DNA of 64,000 nucleotides from Acidobacteriaceae bacterium (GCA_903642265.1 CAHJWN010000002.1:62001-126000), one strand, 5' to 3'. Counted from the first letter of the stretch, positions 29,301 to 38,669 are shown. Numbers and translations: made by a program. The notes: generated by a model not told the origin, from the letters alone.

Positions 29301-30713
29301 CTGAAGCAATGTGTCCAAGGCTGGTTACAGATTCTTGGGCCGACGACTGCGGCATCTTTTGCGGCGCTGATGCACATGCCTCCGGGCGATGTGTTTAAGG
29401 CATTTCTTTCGATGGAGATGCAGGGTCTGCTCATGCGTGGAGCGTTCGAGCAGCCTGCGAGTGCGGAGGATCACGAGATCGAGTGGTGCGAGCGGCGGAT
29501 CCTGCAACGCATTCATCGGCTTACCCTTGGTACACGGCGCAAGCAGGTAGAGGCGGTCACACCGGCGGTCTACATGAACTGGCTGCTGCGGTGGCAGCAT
29601 CTTGCGCCACAATCGCAGCTTTCAGGCGAAGAGGGCGTGCTCGAAGCGTTGCGACAGCTTGAGGGATTCGAGGCCCCAGCGGTTGAGTGGGAGCGAACGC
29701 TGCTGCCGGCGCGGATAGCGGATTACGATTCGCGATGGCTCGATCAGCTTTGCCTCTCGGGCGCGGTTGGGTGGGGTCGAGTTTCGCCGCATCCGGCGTG
29801 GGCGGTAGGCGATGGAAGTGCTCCGCGACGCGTGATCCCAACCAACGCCGCGCCTATAACGTTCTACGTCCGCGATACGGCGGACTGGCTGCCGCATGCC
29901 TTGGCAGAGCAGTGTGTCGAGGAGCCAAAGCTGGCATCTGCACTATCTCCGGAAGCATTGCAGGTGCGCACGCTGCTGCAGGAGCGCGGAGCATGCTTCG
30001 CAAACGACCTTCAAAGGATTGCCAACCTTTCCAGGCCGCAGACGCAGCACGCTCTATGGGAGCTGGCGACGGCAGGACTGGCGGCTGCAGATGGCTTTGA
30101 TCAGCTGCGGGCGATGATGGATCCACGGCGAAAGAGCGTTGCGAGTACGGTAGAAAAAAAGACCCGAAGCTCTGCCGGACGATGGTCTCTCCTGTGCGAG
30201 GAGGTCCATGCTGCGCCAACACGTATCGAGCAGGCGAGGCGCACAGATGCTGCGCTTGAATCGGCAGCGAAGATGGTGCTCGCGCGCTATGGCGTGGTCT
30301 TCCGCGACCTGCTGGTGCGCGAGTCGAATGCGCCAAAGTGGCGGGACCTTCTGGGAGTCCTTCGGCGGCTTGAGGCAAGGGGCGAGGTCCGTGGTGGACG
30401 GTTCTTGTCAGGCTTTGGCGGCGAACAGTTCGCGCTTCCGGAAGCCGTTGAATCACTGCGTGCCGCTCGCCACCTTACTGATGAACGAGAGATCTGTGTA
30501 GCAGGAGCGGATCCCATGAACCTCGCTGGCATCGTTGTTCCCGGCGAGCGCGTTGCAGCGGTGCCGGGCAAGTTTGTTCGATTCTCGAACGGTGTGGTGG
30601 TGGGCGAAGAAGTACCAACCCAGTCACGATCGCCCGGTGCACGTGTTCCGCTGGTACCGAAGTATCAGCAGCCGGTGACGGCGGTGTCGGCGCCTGAGCT
30701 TACGCTCTTTTGA
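26307..30713 (+). CDS. lhr: Large ATP-dependent helicase Lhr (Lhr-Core plus C-terminal domain)
   Basis: 1468 aa, close to E. coli Lhr (about 1.5 kaa), not the short Lhr-Core form. It is a superfamily 2 3'-to-5' helicase linked to DNA repair. Motif I APTGSGKT (46-53), motif II DEIH (about 171), motif III GISATQNP and motif VI QRVGRAGH (about 376) are all present. A winged-helix and the beta-barrel Lhr core follow, then a long C-terminal region of repeated winged helices. A TATAAT ends only 5 nt before the ATG with no ribosome site, so the mRNA is probably leaderless. It stands alone, with the DUF5522 gene 53 bp behind. Confidence 0.92.
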   Translation: MLTDLNLAWAHPVTAEWFLGRFGSPTEPQIEGWPSIVTGDATLISAPTGSGKTLAAFLVAIDTLLRQAIAGTLEASTQVVYVSPLKALSNDVQKNLDLPLREIQQLAMQRGYLCPEIRTGVRTGDTPTKDRAAMLRNPPHILVTTPESLYLLLTAGKSRENLRRVRTIIVDEIHAVADDKRGAHLALSLERLDALVCGENRLCPGAYLTGMAAPPQRIGISATQNPIELVAQFLTGSDPKRMPAIIIQVGQRRVLDVAIEVPSDELGSITSNGMWSEIFDKLAAHANNHRSTLVFVNTRRLVEKIAYSLAERLGPEHVAAHHGSLSRDLRLDAEQRLKSGEIKILVATASLELGIDIGDIDLVCQISSTRAVAVAMQRVGRAGHWRGAIPKGRLFATTRDDLLEQAALIKKMRAGELDRLEIPEQPIDVLMQQIVACCGAESWEEDALYDVLRRAYPYRNLTRALFDELVTLLNTGIESSRGRYGAYLLRDGVQHQLHPRRGARMIAIANGGSIPDNALYNVILQPEGVQIATLDEHFAVDSRQGDVILLGTTSWRVQRVEAAGRVLVEDAHGAPPNVPFWFGEAPQRTAVLSDGVGELRECISAMTPKVLPGFISVSQPEVAAASCWLMNECGVCESGAKQLIAYIVTGRAVLGAVPSKTTIIAERFFDEGGGMQLILHAPFGGRINKAWGLALRKRFCRGFNFELQAAATDNGINISLAEQHSFPLSDVFHFLSEHTAKELLEQAAIASPIFKARWRWAAGRALQLLRMSKGKRIAPQVQRTRSEDLLASVFPQAAACFETIVGDIQIPAHPLVDEVMKDVLQEAMDLEGLIEVLIGIKDGTIRCLAVDTPVPSQFAHELLNANPYAYLDEAGAEERRAKAVSLGRTIPQSMLEQTGHLDQAAIDTVRRECFPDLRDEHELHDLLQTLVALPLRFLDHKGARDWPMFYERLTHAGRASTIDCGGSPCWIATERLAETAALWSDQGEVTEGVVIEAALKQCVQGWLQILGPTTAASFAALMHMPPGDVFKAFLSMEMQGLLMRGAFEQPASAEDHEIEWCERRILQRIHRLTLGTRRKQVEAVTPAVYMNWLLRWQHLAPQSQLSGEEGVLEALRQLEGFEAPAVEWERTLLPARIADYDSRWLDQLCLSGAVGWGRVSPHPAWAVGDGSAPRRVIPTNAAPITFYVRDTADWLPHALAEQCVEEPKLASALSPEALQVRTLLQERGACFANDLQRIANLSRPQTQHALWELATAGLAAADGFDQLRAMMDPRRKSVASTVEKKTRSSAGRWSLLCEEVHAAPTRIEQARRTDAALESAAKMVLARYGVVFRDLLVRESNAPKWRDLLGVLRRLEARGEVRGGRFLSGFGGEQFALPEAVESLRAARHLTDEREICVAGADPMNLAGIVVPGERVAAVPGKFVRFSNGVVVGEEVPTQSRSPGARVPLVPKYQQPVTAVSAPELTLF

Positions 30714-30766
30714 CCTTACAAAGGCGCATGCCACCAGCTAATCAGATCGACTAGGATTGTCTCAAG

Positions 30767-30943
30767 ATGGCTAATGCGGAAACACCTACGCCCGCTCCGG
30801 GCGAGTCAGAGAGTGCTGAGGTCTCAGAACTCGACCCGGAAGACTTCTACTTCGATGGTCCGTACATGGTCTTCACTGCCGAGTACCATCTGAAGCGCGG
30901 GTACTGCTGCAACTCGGATTGCCGGCACTGCCCCTATCGCTGA
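30767..30943 (+). CDS. DUF5522 small cysteine protein (58 aa)
   Basis: Short frame from ATG 30767 to TGA 30943. The acidic N-terminus leads into DPEDFYFDGPYMVFTAEYHL and the C-terminal KRGYCCNSDCRHCPYR, the conserved DUF5522 pattern with Cys47, Cys48, Cys52 and Cys55, which could bind a metal. The function is unknown. Its last 10 nt overlap the end of the convergent TPR gene. Confidence 0.8.
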   Translation: MANAETPTPAPGESESAEVSELDPEDFYFDGPYMVFTAEYHLKRGYCCNSDCRHCPYR

Positions 30944-31872
30944 ACTTCCTGGTTCGCCGAAGCAGCCGGCGGCAGAGCGCTTGCCACGGTGCTGCTGTGC
31001 AGCCCCCTGGTGTCGCGCAAGGACTTTGCAATCCTCACCAGTTCAAGCAGCCTGGGATCGTTGACGTAGCGGGTAAGGTCGCGGTCGTTGCTCATCTCGT
31101 AGCGGATGTCCATGCCGGCTTCGCTGGCGGTCTGCAGCTGGTGCAGCATCTCCGCTTCATCGCCGGCCCGCGCGTAGACCTTTGCCATCTGGAAGCAGAA
31201 GTTGGCACGGTCGGCGGCAGACATCGTGTGCAGCGAAACTCCCGCCGAGCTATTGTGCTGGAAGATCTGTGGATCCAACTTCAGAGCAAGGGTAAGCTCC
31301 GACTTTGCCGAGGAAAAGTCTTTCTGCTCGATGTATACCAGGCCAAGATTTGAGTGGGAGACAGCGTACTTCTTGTTGATGCGAATGGCGTGGTGATAGC
31401 ACTGGATCGCGCCACTGAAGTTGTGACCCATGAACTCTGCTGCTCCAAGATTGTTCCAACCCTGGGGATCTTTGCGTTTGATCTTAATGACATGCTGGAA
31501 GTAGGCACGCGCGACGCTGGTATTGCCGAGCTCCATCTGGGTAATGCCAATCTTGTTGTAGAGGTCGGCCTGATCACCGCCGCGACCGAGTGCATAGTTG
31601 TAGTAATCCAGGGCGTCTTCGGGAAAGCGCCGAACGCGGAGCAGATCACCTTGCATCTCGAGTAAATCGATCGGAGCAGTCGCGGGGTCGGGCAGGTGCG
31701 GCTCGATCAGCTTCCAGTCGGGCGTCTCGTGCATCGCTCGGCGTATCGGATCCAGCTGACCCTGTGGAACAACGACGGGTTTGAGACCGGCGCTTAGTTG
31801 TAAGGCCTGGACGGGTGCGGTCAGGGTGATGAGTGAGACGGCGAAGGCGGAGAGGAACAGCGAAATGCGCAT
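30934..31872 (-). CDS. Periplasmic TPR-repeat protein
   Basis: 312 aa from ATG 31872, with a signal peptide ending ...APVQALQ near residue 26. At least five TPR-type helical repeats follow (DALDYYNYALGRGGDQADLYN, VARAYFQHVIKIKRKDPQGW, GAIQCYHHAIRINKKYAVSH, SAKSELTLALKLDPQI), then a helical tail. It is a likely protein-protein scaffold in the cell envelope. It is the last gene of the run DUF5666 - Oar receptor - VWA - TPR, 63 bp after the VWA gene. Confidence 0.78.
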   Translation of the reverse strand: MRISLFLSAFAVSLITLTAPVQALQLSAGLKPVVVPQGQLDPIRRAMHETPDWKLIEPHLPDPATAPIDLLEMQGDLLRVRRFPEDALDYYNYALGRGGDQADLYNKIGITQMELGNTSVARAYFQHVIKIKRKDPQGWNNLGAAEFMGHNFSGAIQCYHHAIRINKKYAVSHSNLGLVYIEQKDFSSAKSELTLALKLDPQIFQHNSSAGVSLHTMSAADRANFCFQMAKVYARAGDEAEMLHQLQTASEAGMDIRYEMSNDRDLTRYVNDPRLLELVRIAKSLRDTRGLHSSTVASALPPAASANQEVQR

Positions 31873-31935
31873 GGCGTTATCCCCCAAGGGATATTGGGAA
31901 GGATTCTCCGCCTGCGGTGCGCCCCTGTCAAGAAG

Positions 31936-34155
31936 CTATTCTGTGTCCCCCGGTGTGGGAGTACCAGGAGCGGTCGGAACGATGGAGGCTGGAACAGTTG
32001 CCGGCGATGCACCTGGTTTCAGCAGAAGCGCCACACGTGGAAAGGTGAATCTACCGCCGGCGTCATCGATCACGTTGACCTGGCAGACATAATTGCCAGG
32101 TCTTAGTTGGGCAAGCGCAACATCGAACTGGAACTCGACAGCGTTGCGAGCGGCAACGTTAATTGTTTTTGCTTCGACCAACGGTGTTTCGTAGACCTTT
32201 ACGCCGCCCGAGAGGAATTCAATGCTGGTGAGAACGCGCACCGGGCCGCTCTCGCGACGCGACAAGCCCCTAGGCGTTGCAGCCGGTGTGGCTTCACCAT
32301 TTGCTTTTACGCGTGAGGGATCGTAGATCTCGTAGAGGAAGTAGAGGTGCTGGTCCTGGCGGAAAACATGGGGCAGGTTGGGGATCCACTCGAACCCATC
32401 GCGGACGAGCGGGCTGGTGTTTTTCTTATCGGTATTCGCGACACGCTGGCTGGCGAGGACAATCGAACTGAGTTTCATGGGCGACTTCTTCAGGTCTGGA
32501 ACCTGCAGGTCGGTTTCGAAGCTCCCCATGGCACCAGTCTGGTTTTCGCGGACGACAAACTTGAGGTGATATCTACCGGGCGCCAGGGTAAATCCGGTTG
32601 AATACTGGATGTTCTTGCGCTGTACCTGCTGGGCCTGATCGAGGGCGAGTCTGACGGTCTCCCGGGCGTTGCCGACGATGATGCCCTGAGCGTTCTTGAC
32701 CTGGCCAATAAAGTCGATGGTGGCTTTATCGCGATTCCCATTTTGGACGAAGGGGATCTGCGACCCGGGGACGATGAGCGAGACGGGAATGAAGAAGTCG
32801 TTGTTCTCCACGCGGAAGTAAAGGGCCTGAAGGTAGAGGGCGACGTCCGTTGCGGGCAGGTCGCTGCGCAGCTGCTCGGTCAGTTGCAGCTCGCGGTCTT
32901 CATTCCTGGAATGCACGAAGTCCGCTTGCGCGTAGTAGCCAGGGCGGCAGTCGATCTTTACGTCTTTCAGGTCGGGGCGATTGAGTTTGACGGTAAGGTG
33001 CCGAAACGTACCATCCTTTGCCGTATTCGTAGAGTGGAAGCCAACGATGTAGTAGGCCTCGGTATCGTGCTGGATCTGTTCGAAGGCGGGACCAAAGTCG
33101 TTGGAGTCAAAGAAGGCTTTGCCGCCTGTGTCTGAGGAGAGGGTGCTGAGGGTCTCCTGCGAGGCGAAGTTAGCGCTGAGATTGCTCTGCATTGCCGCGC
33201 CGCTATAGGCGGCGGTGCCGCGCAGGCTTCCAGTGGAGGCGTTCCCGACAGGTGGGATGGCCTCGAGGCCGCGCGAATCGACACTGTAAATCGCCATGTT
33301 GGCCTTCACTGCTTCATTCGTAGCCGCGCGCATGGAGGCCTGGTTCTCGATGCCATTGCGGGTGAGGCCGCCCGAGAAGTAGAGCAGGCTTTTGCGCTGG
33401 TCGACACGTCCCAGCACTCTGGCGATGTCGCGGATCGCGTAGAGCTCGCGGTCGGTATTCAGGCTGTTGTACTCGGTATCGTCGGCGACGTAGCTGGAGG
33501 CGTCGTCGGCAGTGCCGGCAGTGGAGCCAGTCGCTCCGTTGGCGAATCCTGCGCCCTGGGTGCCGTTGTAGGTGCCGACCGTACCGAGCAGCGCCGTCTT
33601 GTCGGCGGTGAAATCACGGTCCACGCTGAGACCCGATCCCATGCTGACGACGGCAACGAGATCTGCCGGCTGCATCTTTTTGGTGATGTAGTCCTTCGCA
33701 GCGTCGACCGCGCGGTCTATGTCTTCGGGCTGCATGCTGCTGAGATCGAAGAACATGACGATTAGGCGATGGTCGCGAAGAGCACCGGCGTCGGCGGCGA
33801 AGTTGTTGTTAAGGAGATCGGCGACAGTGGCTTTGCCGGTAACGGTTGTCTTCTCCTGAAGCATTGCGGCTTCGTCGATGTTTTCATAATCAAAGCTGGC
33901 GACTTTTTGAGGCTTGCCATTCTCGAGGATGGTGAAGTCGGAGGCTTTCAGACCCTTGACGACCTGTCCGGTTTTTTTGTCGCGGACTACGACATTCGTC
34001 AGAACGATGTCTGACTGGACCTTGAGCGTAAAGGAGCCCGGTGCAGATTGAGCGGGCTGGTCCTGAGCCCAGGCCGGACAGCAGGCGGGTAGCGTCATCA
34101 ACAGGGACGCTGCAAGGATGAACGAACTCGGAAGGCTTCGCATTGCTCGCGTCAA
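31936..34155 (-). CDS. Secreted VWA protein (VWFA-related acidobacterial domain)
   Basis: 739 aa. TTG at 34155 is chosen since GAGGT lies 7 nt upstream and it overlaps the stop of the previous gene by 4 nt (TTGA); ATG 34143 has no ribosome site. A signal peptide ends ...CCPAWAQ. The family opening VQSDIVLTNVVVRDKKTGQV and TILENGKPQKVASF is followed by a VWA fold with a MIDAS-like DLSSM (FFDLSSMQPEDIDRAVD) and LLYFSGGLTRNGI. The C-terminal half is beta-rich. It is translationally coupled to the receptor gene, so the two products are likely needed together. Confidence 0.82.
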   Translation of the reverse strand: MTRAMRSLPSSFILAASLLMTLPACCPAWAQDQPAQSAPGSFTLKVQSDIVLTNVVVRDKKTGQVVKGLKASDFTILENGKPQKVASFDYENIDEAAMLQEKTTVTGKATVADLLNNNFAADAGALRDHRLIVMFFDLSSMQPEDIDRAVDAAKDYITKKMQPADLVAVVSMGSGLSVDRDFTADKTALLGTVGTYNGTQGAGFANGATGSTAGTADDASSYVADDTEYNSLNTDRELYAIRDIARVLGRVDQRKSLLYFSGGLTRNGIENQASMRAATNEAVKANMAIYSVDSRGLEAIPPVGNASTGSLRGTAAYSGAAMQSNLSANFASQETLSTLSSDTGGKAFFDSNDFGPAFEQIQHDTEAYYIVGFHSTNTAKDGTFRHLTVKLNRPDLKDVKIDCRPGYYAQADFVHSRNEDRELQLTEQLRSDLPATDVALYLQALYFRVENNDFFIPVSLIVPGSQIPFVQNGNRDKATIDFIGQVKNAQGIIVGNARETVRLALDQAQQVQRKNIQYSTGFTLAPGRYHLKFVVRENQTGAMGSFETDLQVPDLKKSPMKLSSIVLASQRVANTDKKNTSPLVRDGFEWIPNLPHVFRQDQHLYFLYEIYDPSRVKANGEATPAATPRGLSRRESGPVRVLTSIEFLSGGVKVYETPLVEAKTINVAARNAVEFQFDVALAQLRPGNYVCQVNVIDDAGGRFTFPRVALLLKPGASPATVPASIVPTAPGTPTPGDTE

Positions 34156-37100
34156 AAGCGGTACCTCGCGACAAACGTAAGCGTTCGGGTGGAAGCGACC
34201 GAGGTTACCTGGCCGAAGGTTGGCGAATTAAGCGTGGTGTCGATGCCGGCATACTGGATGGTGTTGAAGACGTTATTGGCCTGCATGCGGACCTCGAATG
34301 AGCGCGTGTTGCCCAGCTGAACGGTGCGCGAGAGTACGGAGTTCACAGAGACAACGCCGGGGCCTTCGATGGAGTTACGCGAGGCGGTTCCATACACCGT
34401 GGCGGGGGTAACAAAGGCGGCGGGATTGAACCATTGGCCGAAGGTCTGCGAGCCGCTGATGGGAACCGCAAAGTTACGGTCGGGGCGGTGCGAGCTGTTG
34501 ACCCCAGTGGCGATCTCCTGGACCGTTCCGACATAGTCGGGAGTGTAGTAGCTGCCACTTTGAAACGCGTAGTTGCCGCTTAGAGAAAAGCCGTCGAGCG
34601 CCTTGGACCAGAAGCGTCCCTTGGCAAGGAAGGCGCGGTTAGGGCCGAACGGAAGTTCGAAGACCCAGTTGCCGCTGACCTGGTGGCGAATGTCGAAGGA
34701 GCTGTTCCCCTCTTCAGCATTCAGATTATTAGGATCCTGCGCTACCACTGAACTGCCACCGCCAATCGACGAGGCGTCGTCAATCGAGTGGCCATAGAGG
34801 TAGGTCGCCTGCACCGAGATCCCCTTCTGCAGGCGCTTGCGAACGTTGACGCTGAGACCCTGGAAGCGGGCATAGCCGAGCGAATCCTCGAAGTCAAAGG
34901 TCTGCGCATCGGGGTTCAGCAGTCCGGCAGGCGTACGGTTCGGGGCGCGCACAATGTCGAGTTCCCCACTCTTCGAACCGTTATAGCCAATATTTGTAAC
35001 GATGCCGAGTGGCAGAGTCTTCTGGATGTCGAGGTTCCAGACCTGCACGTGCCCGAGGCGATAATTCTTGCTGGCCGAAAAGTTGTTTTGCACCGCCGCT
35101 GTCGAGCAGCCAAACGCATTTGCAAGGGTGAAGGTAAGGGTTCCGCAACCCTGCTGACCGGCAATGTTGGTTTGGGTAACAGCAAACGGCGGCTGAAAGG
35201 CGAGTTGCGAGGCGATCGTCGCATACTGGCCGGTGTTGAAGTTGATGCCGTAACCGCCGCGGAGAACCATCTCCCTGGTGAGGCGCGGAAAGAACTTTGC
35301 CGATGGCCGGTATGCAAAGCCAAGGCGAGGTGAGTACATATCGCGGTCTGGATTGACGAGCGACCTGGGAAAGCCGCCGCTGTAGGTGCCGGCCTGGTTT
35401 GGCTGGATTGCCTGTACGACCGAGAAGTCGGCGTTGTGGTCTAGGTTAACAAGTCGGTTGAACTTTTCAACATAGGGCGAGAAATACTCGTAACGGATGC
35501 CGAAGTTGAGCGTCAGATTCGGCAGAGCGCGCCAGTCATCCTGCGCGTACCAGTCATAGACATTGGCACGCAGATAGATCTTGCTGACCCCAGCCTGAAT
35601 CTTCGATTGCTGCGGCAGCCCAAGCAGGAAGTCCGCAAATCCTGAACCGCTCGGGCCGCCGGTGCCGCTTGCACCAGCGGTTCCGGTTGCGGGGCAGGTG
35701 GCTCCGGTGCACTGGGTGGCGTAGCCGGTGAAGGTAAGCGAGCCGAGGGCATTGGTGCCGCCGATTGAATCGGCATGGACGCGCCGGACGTCGACACCGT
35801 AGCGCATGTTGTGCTTCTTGTGGTTCCAGCCCACAAAGTCTGAAAACGAGAGTGTCTGGTTGACCCGGTCGCTTGGCGTCTGAACCGCAAGTCCGGTGAA
35901 GCCGGTGAACGAGAGCGACGGGATGCCGTAGTAGATTCCCGGGTCGGCTCCAATCACAGGCTTGGGAATGACGACGCCGGTGTTGGCAAGCGGGTCAGCC
36001 GCCTGGTTGGTGAAGTAGTTGGTCACCATCGAATGGCTGCGGTTCCAGTTCAGCGAGACATTATTGCGAAGCCGGCCGTAGCTTAACGAGTGGCCGGCGG
36101 TGATGCCGTAGCTGTCGCTCTCAGTTGTGCCACCGAGCGGGAGGAAGATGTTGCGGTTGTCACTGGCTAAGTGACTGTAGCTGCCGTTGAAGTTGATGCT
36201 CTGCGAGAGCGTCGGTTTCTGGTTAGCGCTCTGGCCGCCGCCGTGCCGCATGCCGGCGAACGGATTTGAAGCATTCGCACCAAAGTTCCGGTTGTACCGA
36301 AGCGCAGCGGTGTCGCGATTGGAGCCAGCGGTGGTGATGTTCTGGTAGTTGTAGCCCTCGGTGCCGGTGACAGGAATGTTTGGGAGCGGATAGTAGTTGA
36401 GCAGCGCCTGCGATTGCGGGCTGATGGCGAGGCCTGCATTGGCGAAGTTGTTGCCCGGGATGGGCGTGTTCGTGCCCGGTTCGTAGAGAGTCACAGCCTC
36501 AACCACCGCGCCGTTCTTTTGATTGAGGGCAGAGAAGTCGCCGCTGCGCTCTGCCGACGTAGGTACCGTGCCATAAAGATTCTGCGGAGTGATGTTGCGC
36601 TGCCCCGTCGCGCTCAGAAAGAAGAATTGCTTAGTGCTGGCCTTTACCACGTGTGGAATGCCGGGTGAGCCGCTCAGCGTTATCCCGAAGCTGTTCTGCG
36701 CTCCGCCCAGGTTGGGCGTCGGTGCCCCGGTAAGCGAGTAGGGGACGGCGTCAAGAGCGTTATACGCACCCTGGTAATAGATGCTGCCGTGGGGCTGGGT
36801 GGGGTTGAAGTTACGGAAGCCCCCACCACCGCCATGTCCGCCACCGCGACCGCCACCGAACCCGCCGCCGCCCATCATTCCGCCTAACATCCCGGCGACA
36901 GCATTGGCCATGTCCCCATTTGCTCCGCCCTGGCGCTGCGCCTGCTGCACGGCGTCCTGGATACGCTGGCGGATGTCGTCTTCACTGATGTTTGCCAGGC
37001 CGTTAGTCTGGCCGATTGCGCCGCTGACGGTAATGGAGTCGGATCCGGCTGAGTCGGCGTTGGCTGCCGACGGCAACGATGCGCCCGCAGATCCCCCGCC

Positions 37101-37697
37101 ACCGACACTGGCGTCGGCGGTATCGAGCGAGCCGCGTTGGACATTGAGGCTCTGCAGACCCCGCGTAATTGCGCCGCTTATGTTTGCGGTTGCGGCTGTC
37201 TGCTCAGACTCGGCTGCGGCCACACGGGAGGCAAGTTGCAGGCCGAAGTCGGCGGTTTGCACGGGCTTGCCGCCGTTGAGACTGGCAGCGTTGATCAGGA
37301 CTTCCTGGGTAACGGCGGCAAAGGCAGCGAGTTCCGCCCTGACGACATAGCGACCGTTCTTGGGAATCGCCATCGAAAATTCGCCGGTGATGTCCGTGGT
37401 GGTAGCGTACTTCTTGCCGGTCAGGGTGTTGGTGGCGGTCACGGCCACGCCAGGGAGCGGAACAGGGCCGCTCTTGACTGAACCAGAGATCGTGCCGCCC
37501 TGGGCTGCCGTTTGTAGCGTCTGCAAGGTGACGGATGGTGTAGGTGTCTCAGAGGGCAATGCGGCGGCGGGCACCGTTTGTCGGACCGAACCAGCCGACT
37601 GCGCGACCAGCGGAACGGACACGAGCGCCAGCGCGATCAACGCGCAGACCACCGCTGCCCTGCCCATCACTTGATATCTACACCTTGGCACGCCCAC
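34152..37697 (-). CDS. Oar-type TonB-receptor-like outer-membrane protein with carboxypeptidase-regulatory domain
   Basis: 1181 aa from GTG 37697 (GAGG 5 nt upstream; ATG 37667 is an alternative). After the signal peptide (...VPLVAQ), a carboxypeptidase-regulatory-like domain occupies about 70-150 (ISGSVKSGPVPLPGVAVTAT). Residues about 240-300 are low complexity, with MMGGGGFGGGRGGGHGGGG, where Oar-like receptors normally carry a TonB plug. From NPTQPHGSIYYQGAYN onward the sequence is a long barrel (SFNFNG-like aromatic strands) ending in the outer-membrane signature FVARYRF. The substrate is unknown. It is 71 bp after the DUF5666 gene. Confidence 0.85.
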   Translation of the reverse strand: MGVPRCRYQVMGRAAVVCALIALALVSVPLVAQSAGSVRQTVPAAALPSETPTPSVTLQTLQTAAQGGTISGSVKSGPVPLPGVAVTATNTLTGKKYATTTDITGEFSMAIPKNGRYVVRAELAAFAAVTQEVLINAASLNGGKPVQTADFGLQLASRVAAAESEQTAATANISGAITRGLQSLNVQRGSLDTADASVGGGGSAGASLPSAANADSAGSDSITVSGAIGQTNGLANISEDDIRQRIQDAVQQAQRQGGANGDMANAVAGMLGGMMGGGGFGGGRGGGHGGGGGFRNFNPTQPHGSIYYQGAYNALDAVPYSLTGAPTPNLGGAQNSFGITLSGSPGIPHVVKASTKQFFFLSATGQRNITPQNLYGTVPTSAERSGDFSALNQKNGAVVEAVTLYEPGTNTPIPGNNFANAGLAISPQSQALLNYYPLPNIPVTGTEGYNYQNITTAGSNRDTAALRYNRNFGANASNPFAGMRHGGGQSANQKPTLSQSINFNGSYSHLASDNRNIFLPLGGTTESDSYGITAGHSLSYGRLRNNVSLNWNRSHSMVTNYFTNQAADPLANTGVVIPKPVIGADPGIYYGIPSLSFTGFTGLAVQTPSDRVNQTLSFSDFVGWNHKKHNMRYGVDVRRVHADSIGGTNALGSLTFTGYATQCTGATCPATGTAGASGTGGPSGSGFADFLLGLPQQSKIQAGVSKIYLRANVYDWYAQDDWRALPNLTLNFGIRYEYFSPYVEKFNRLVNLDHNADFSVVQAIQPNQAGTYSGGFPRSLVNPDRDMYSPRLGFAYRPSAKFFPRLTREMVLRGGYGINFNTGQYATIASQLAFQPPFAVTQTNIAGQQGCGTLTFTLANAFGCSTAAVQNNFSASKNYRLGHVQVWNLDIQKTLPLGIVTNIGYNGSKSGELDIVRAPNRTPAGLLNPDAQTFDFEDSLGYARFQGLSVNVRKRLQKGISVQATYLYGHSIDDASSIGGGSSVVAQDPNNLNAEEGNSSFDIRHQVSGNWVFELPFGPNRAFLAKGRFWSKALDGFSLSGNYAFQSGSYYTPDYVGTVQEIATGVNSSHRPDRNFAVPISGSQTFGQWFNPAAFVTPATVYGTASRNSIEGPGVVSVNSVLSRTVQLGNTRSFEVRMQANNVFNTIQYAGIDTTLNSPTFGQVTSVASTRTLTFVARYRF

Positions 37698-37768
37698 CTC
37701 GACCGAACAGCATTCAGTTCACATCAACCTTGTCGCCATCTCGACGCTTCCGCTTGAGATCCAGAACC

Positions 37769-38560
37769 TCAGTGCGCGGTCGCAGGCGCGCTGGCCGCTC
37801 TGGAGGCATCACCGTCCGCTTGCCTGCGTCGATGGCCCATCGATGCTGCATCGATCACGGTCAACTGTGTTGGGACGAAGACCCCCGCTTTCAACGTGCC
37901 CGGGCCTATGACCATGTCGCCCACTTTCACGTCTGCAAGGGTAATGCTTTCACCCGCGCTACCCGCACCCGGCGCGCCCGGAACTGCTGCCAAACCTACA
38001 CTGCCGGTGCCGTCCCCGCGCATCATTGCGCCTGCCCCCCGACCTCCCTTCTTGAACGAGGTACCTTCATCGACCGCTATCTTCTGGGTGACACCATCCT
38101 GCCGTTTGATCGTCAACTCAAGCTCGTCGATAGCCGCAACCTTGCCGCTGATGTACGTCTTACCCATGTCTTCGCGCAGTTTCTTCACTTGTGCAGCGTC
38201 GACAACCATCACCGCGACAGCATGAATCGTCCGGGTAGGCTGGTCTATAACGCCCATCGCTCCTGCACCATCTCCGGCGTGAATGTCGACAATCTTTACT
38301 GGTTGGCGGTCCTTCATCAGCCGAGTATTCGTGGTCACGGCGACCTCGAAGCTCTCGCCACCCTCAGTCTTCAAGGTCAGATGGTCGGCCGAGATAGCGG
38401 TAATCGTGCCCCGCACCATGCGGCCTTGCGAGCCCATTGCCACCGCATCGCCGTCCTCATCCTGCGCCTGCTGGGCATACGCCGCGGAACACATAAGCAG
38501 CATTGCAGCCAGCATAAGTGCCGCAGAACCGGTGAACCAACCGAAGTGCTTCAATCGCAT
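37769..38560 (-). CDS. Secreted DUF5666-like repeat protein
   Basis: 263 aa, ATG with AGAGGA 5 nt upstream. A signal peptide ends ...SAAYAQ near residue 29. Two or more small OB-like beta units follow (VRGTITAISADHLTLKTEGG, ISGKVAAIDELELTIKRQDG, LADVKVGDMVIGPGTLKAGV), as in DUF5666. The C-terminus is Ala/Arg-rich and probably disordered. The function is unknown. It heads the envelope module and diverges from the VIT1 gene. Confidence 0.65.
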   Translation of the reverse strand: MRLKHFGWFTGSAALMLAAMLLMCSAAYAQQAQDEDGDAVAMGSQGRMVRGTITAISADHLTLKTEGGESFEVAVTTNTRLMKDRQPVKIVDIHAGDGAGAMGVIDQPTRTIHAVAVMVVDAAQVKKLREDMGKTYISGKVAAIDELELTIKRQDGVTQKIAVDEGTSFKKGGRGAGAMMRGDGTGSVGLAAVPGAPGAGSAGESITLADVKVGDMVIGPGTLKAGVFVPTQLTVIDAASMGHRRRQADGDASRAASAPATAH

Positions 38561-38669
38561 TCAGATCCTCTAGCGCGAGACAGGGACTCATCCCCATGCA
38601 GCACTAGACGAATTGGCGGGGCGAAAGACGCTCACCGGCCCAAAACTCATGGCATCCACGCACCTGCGG

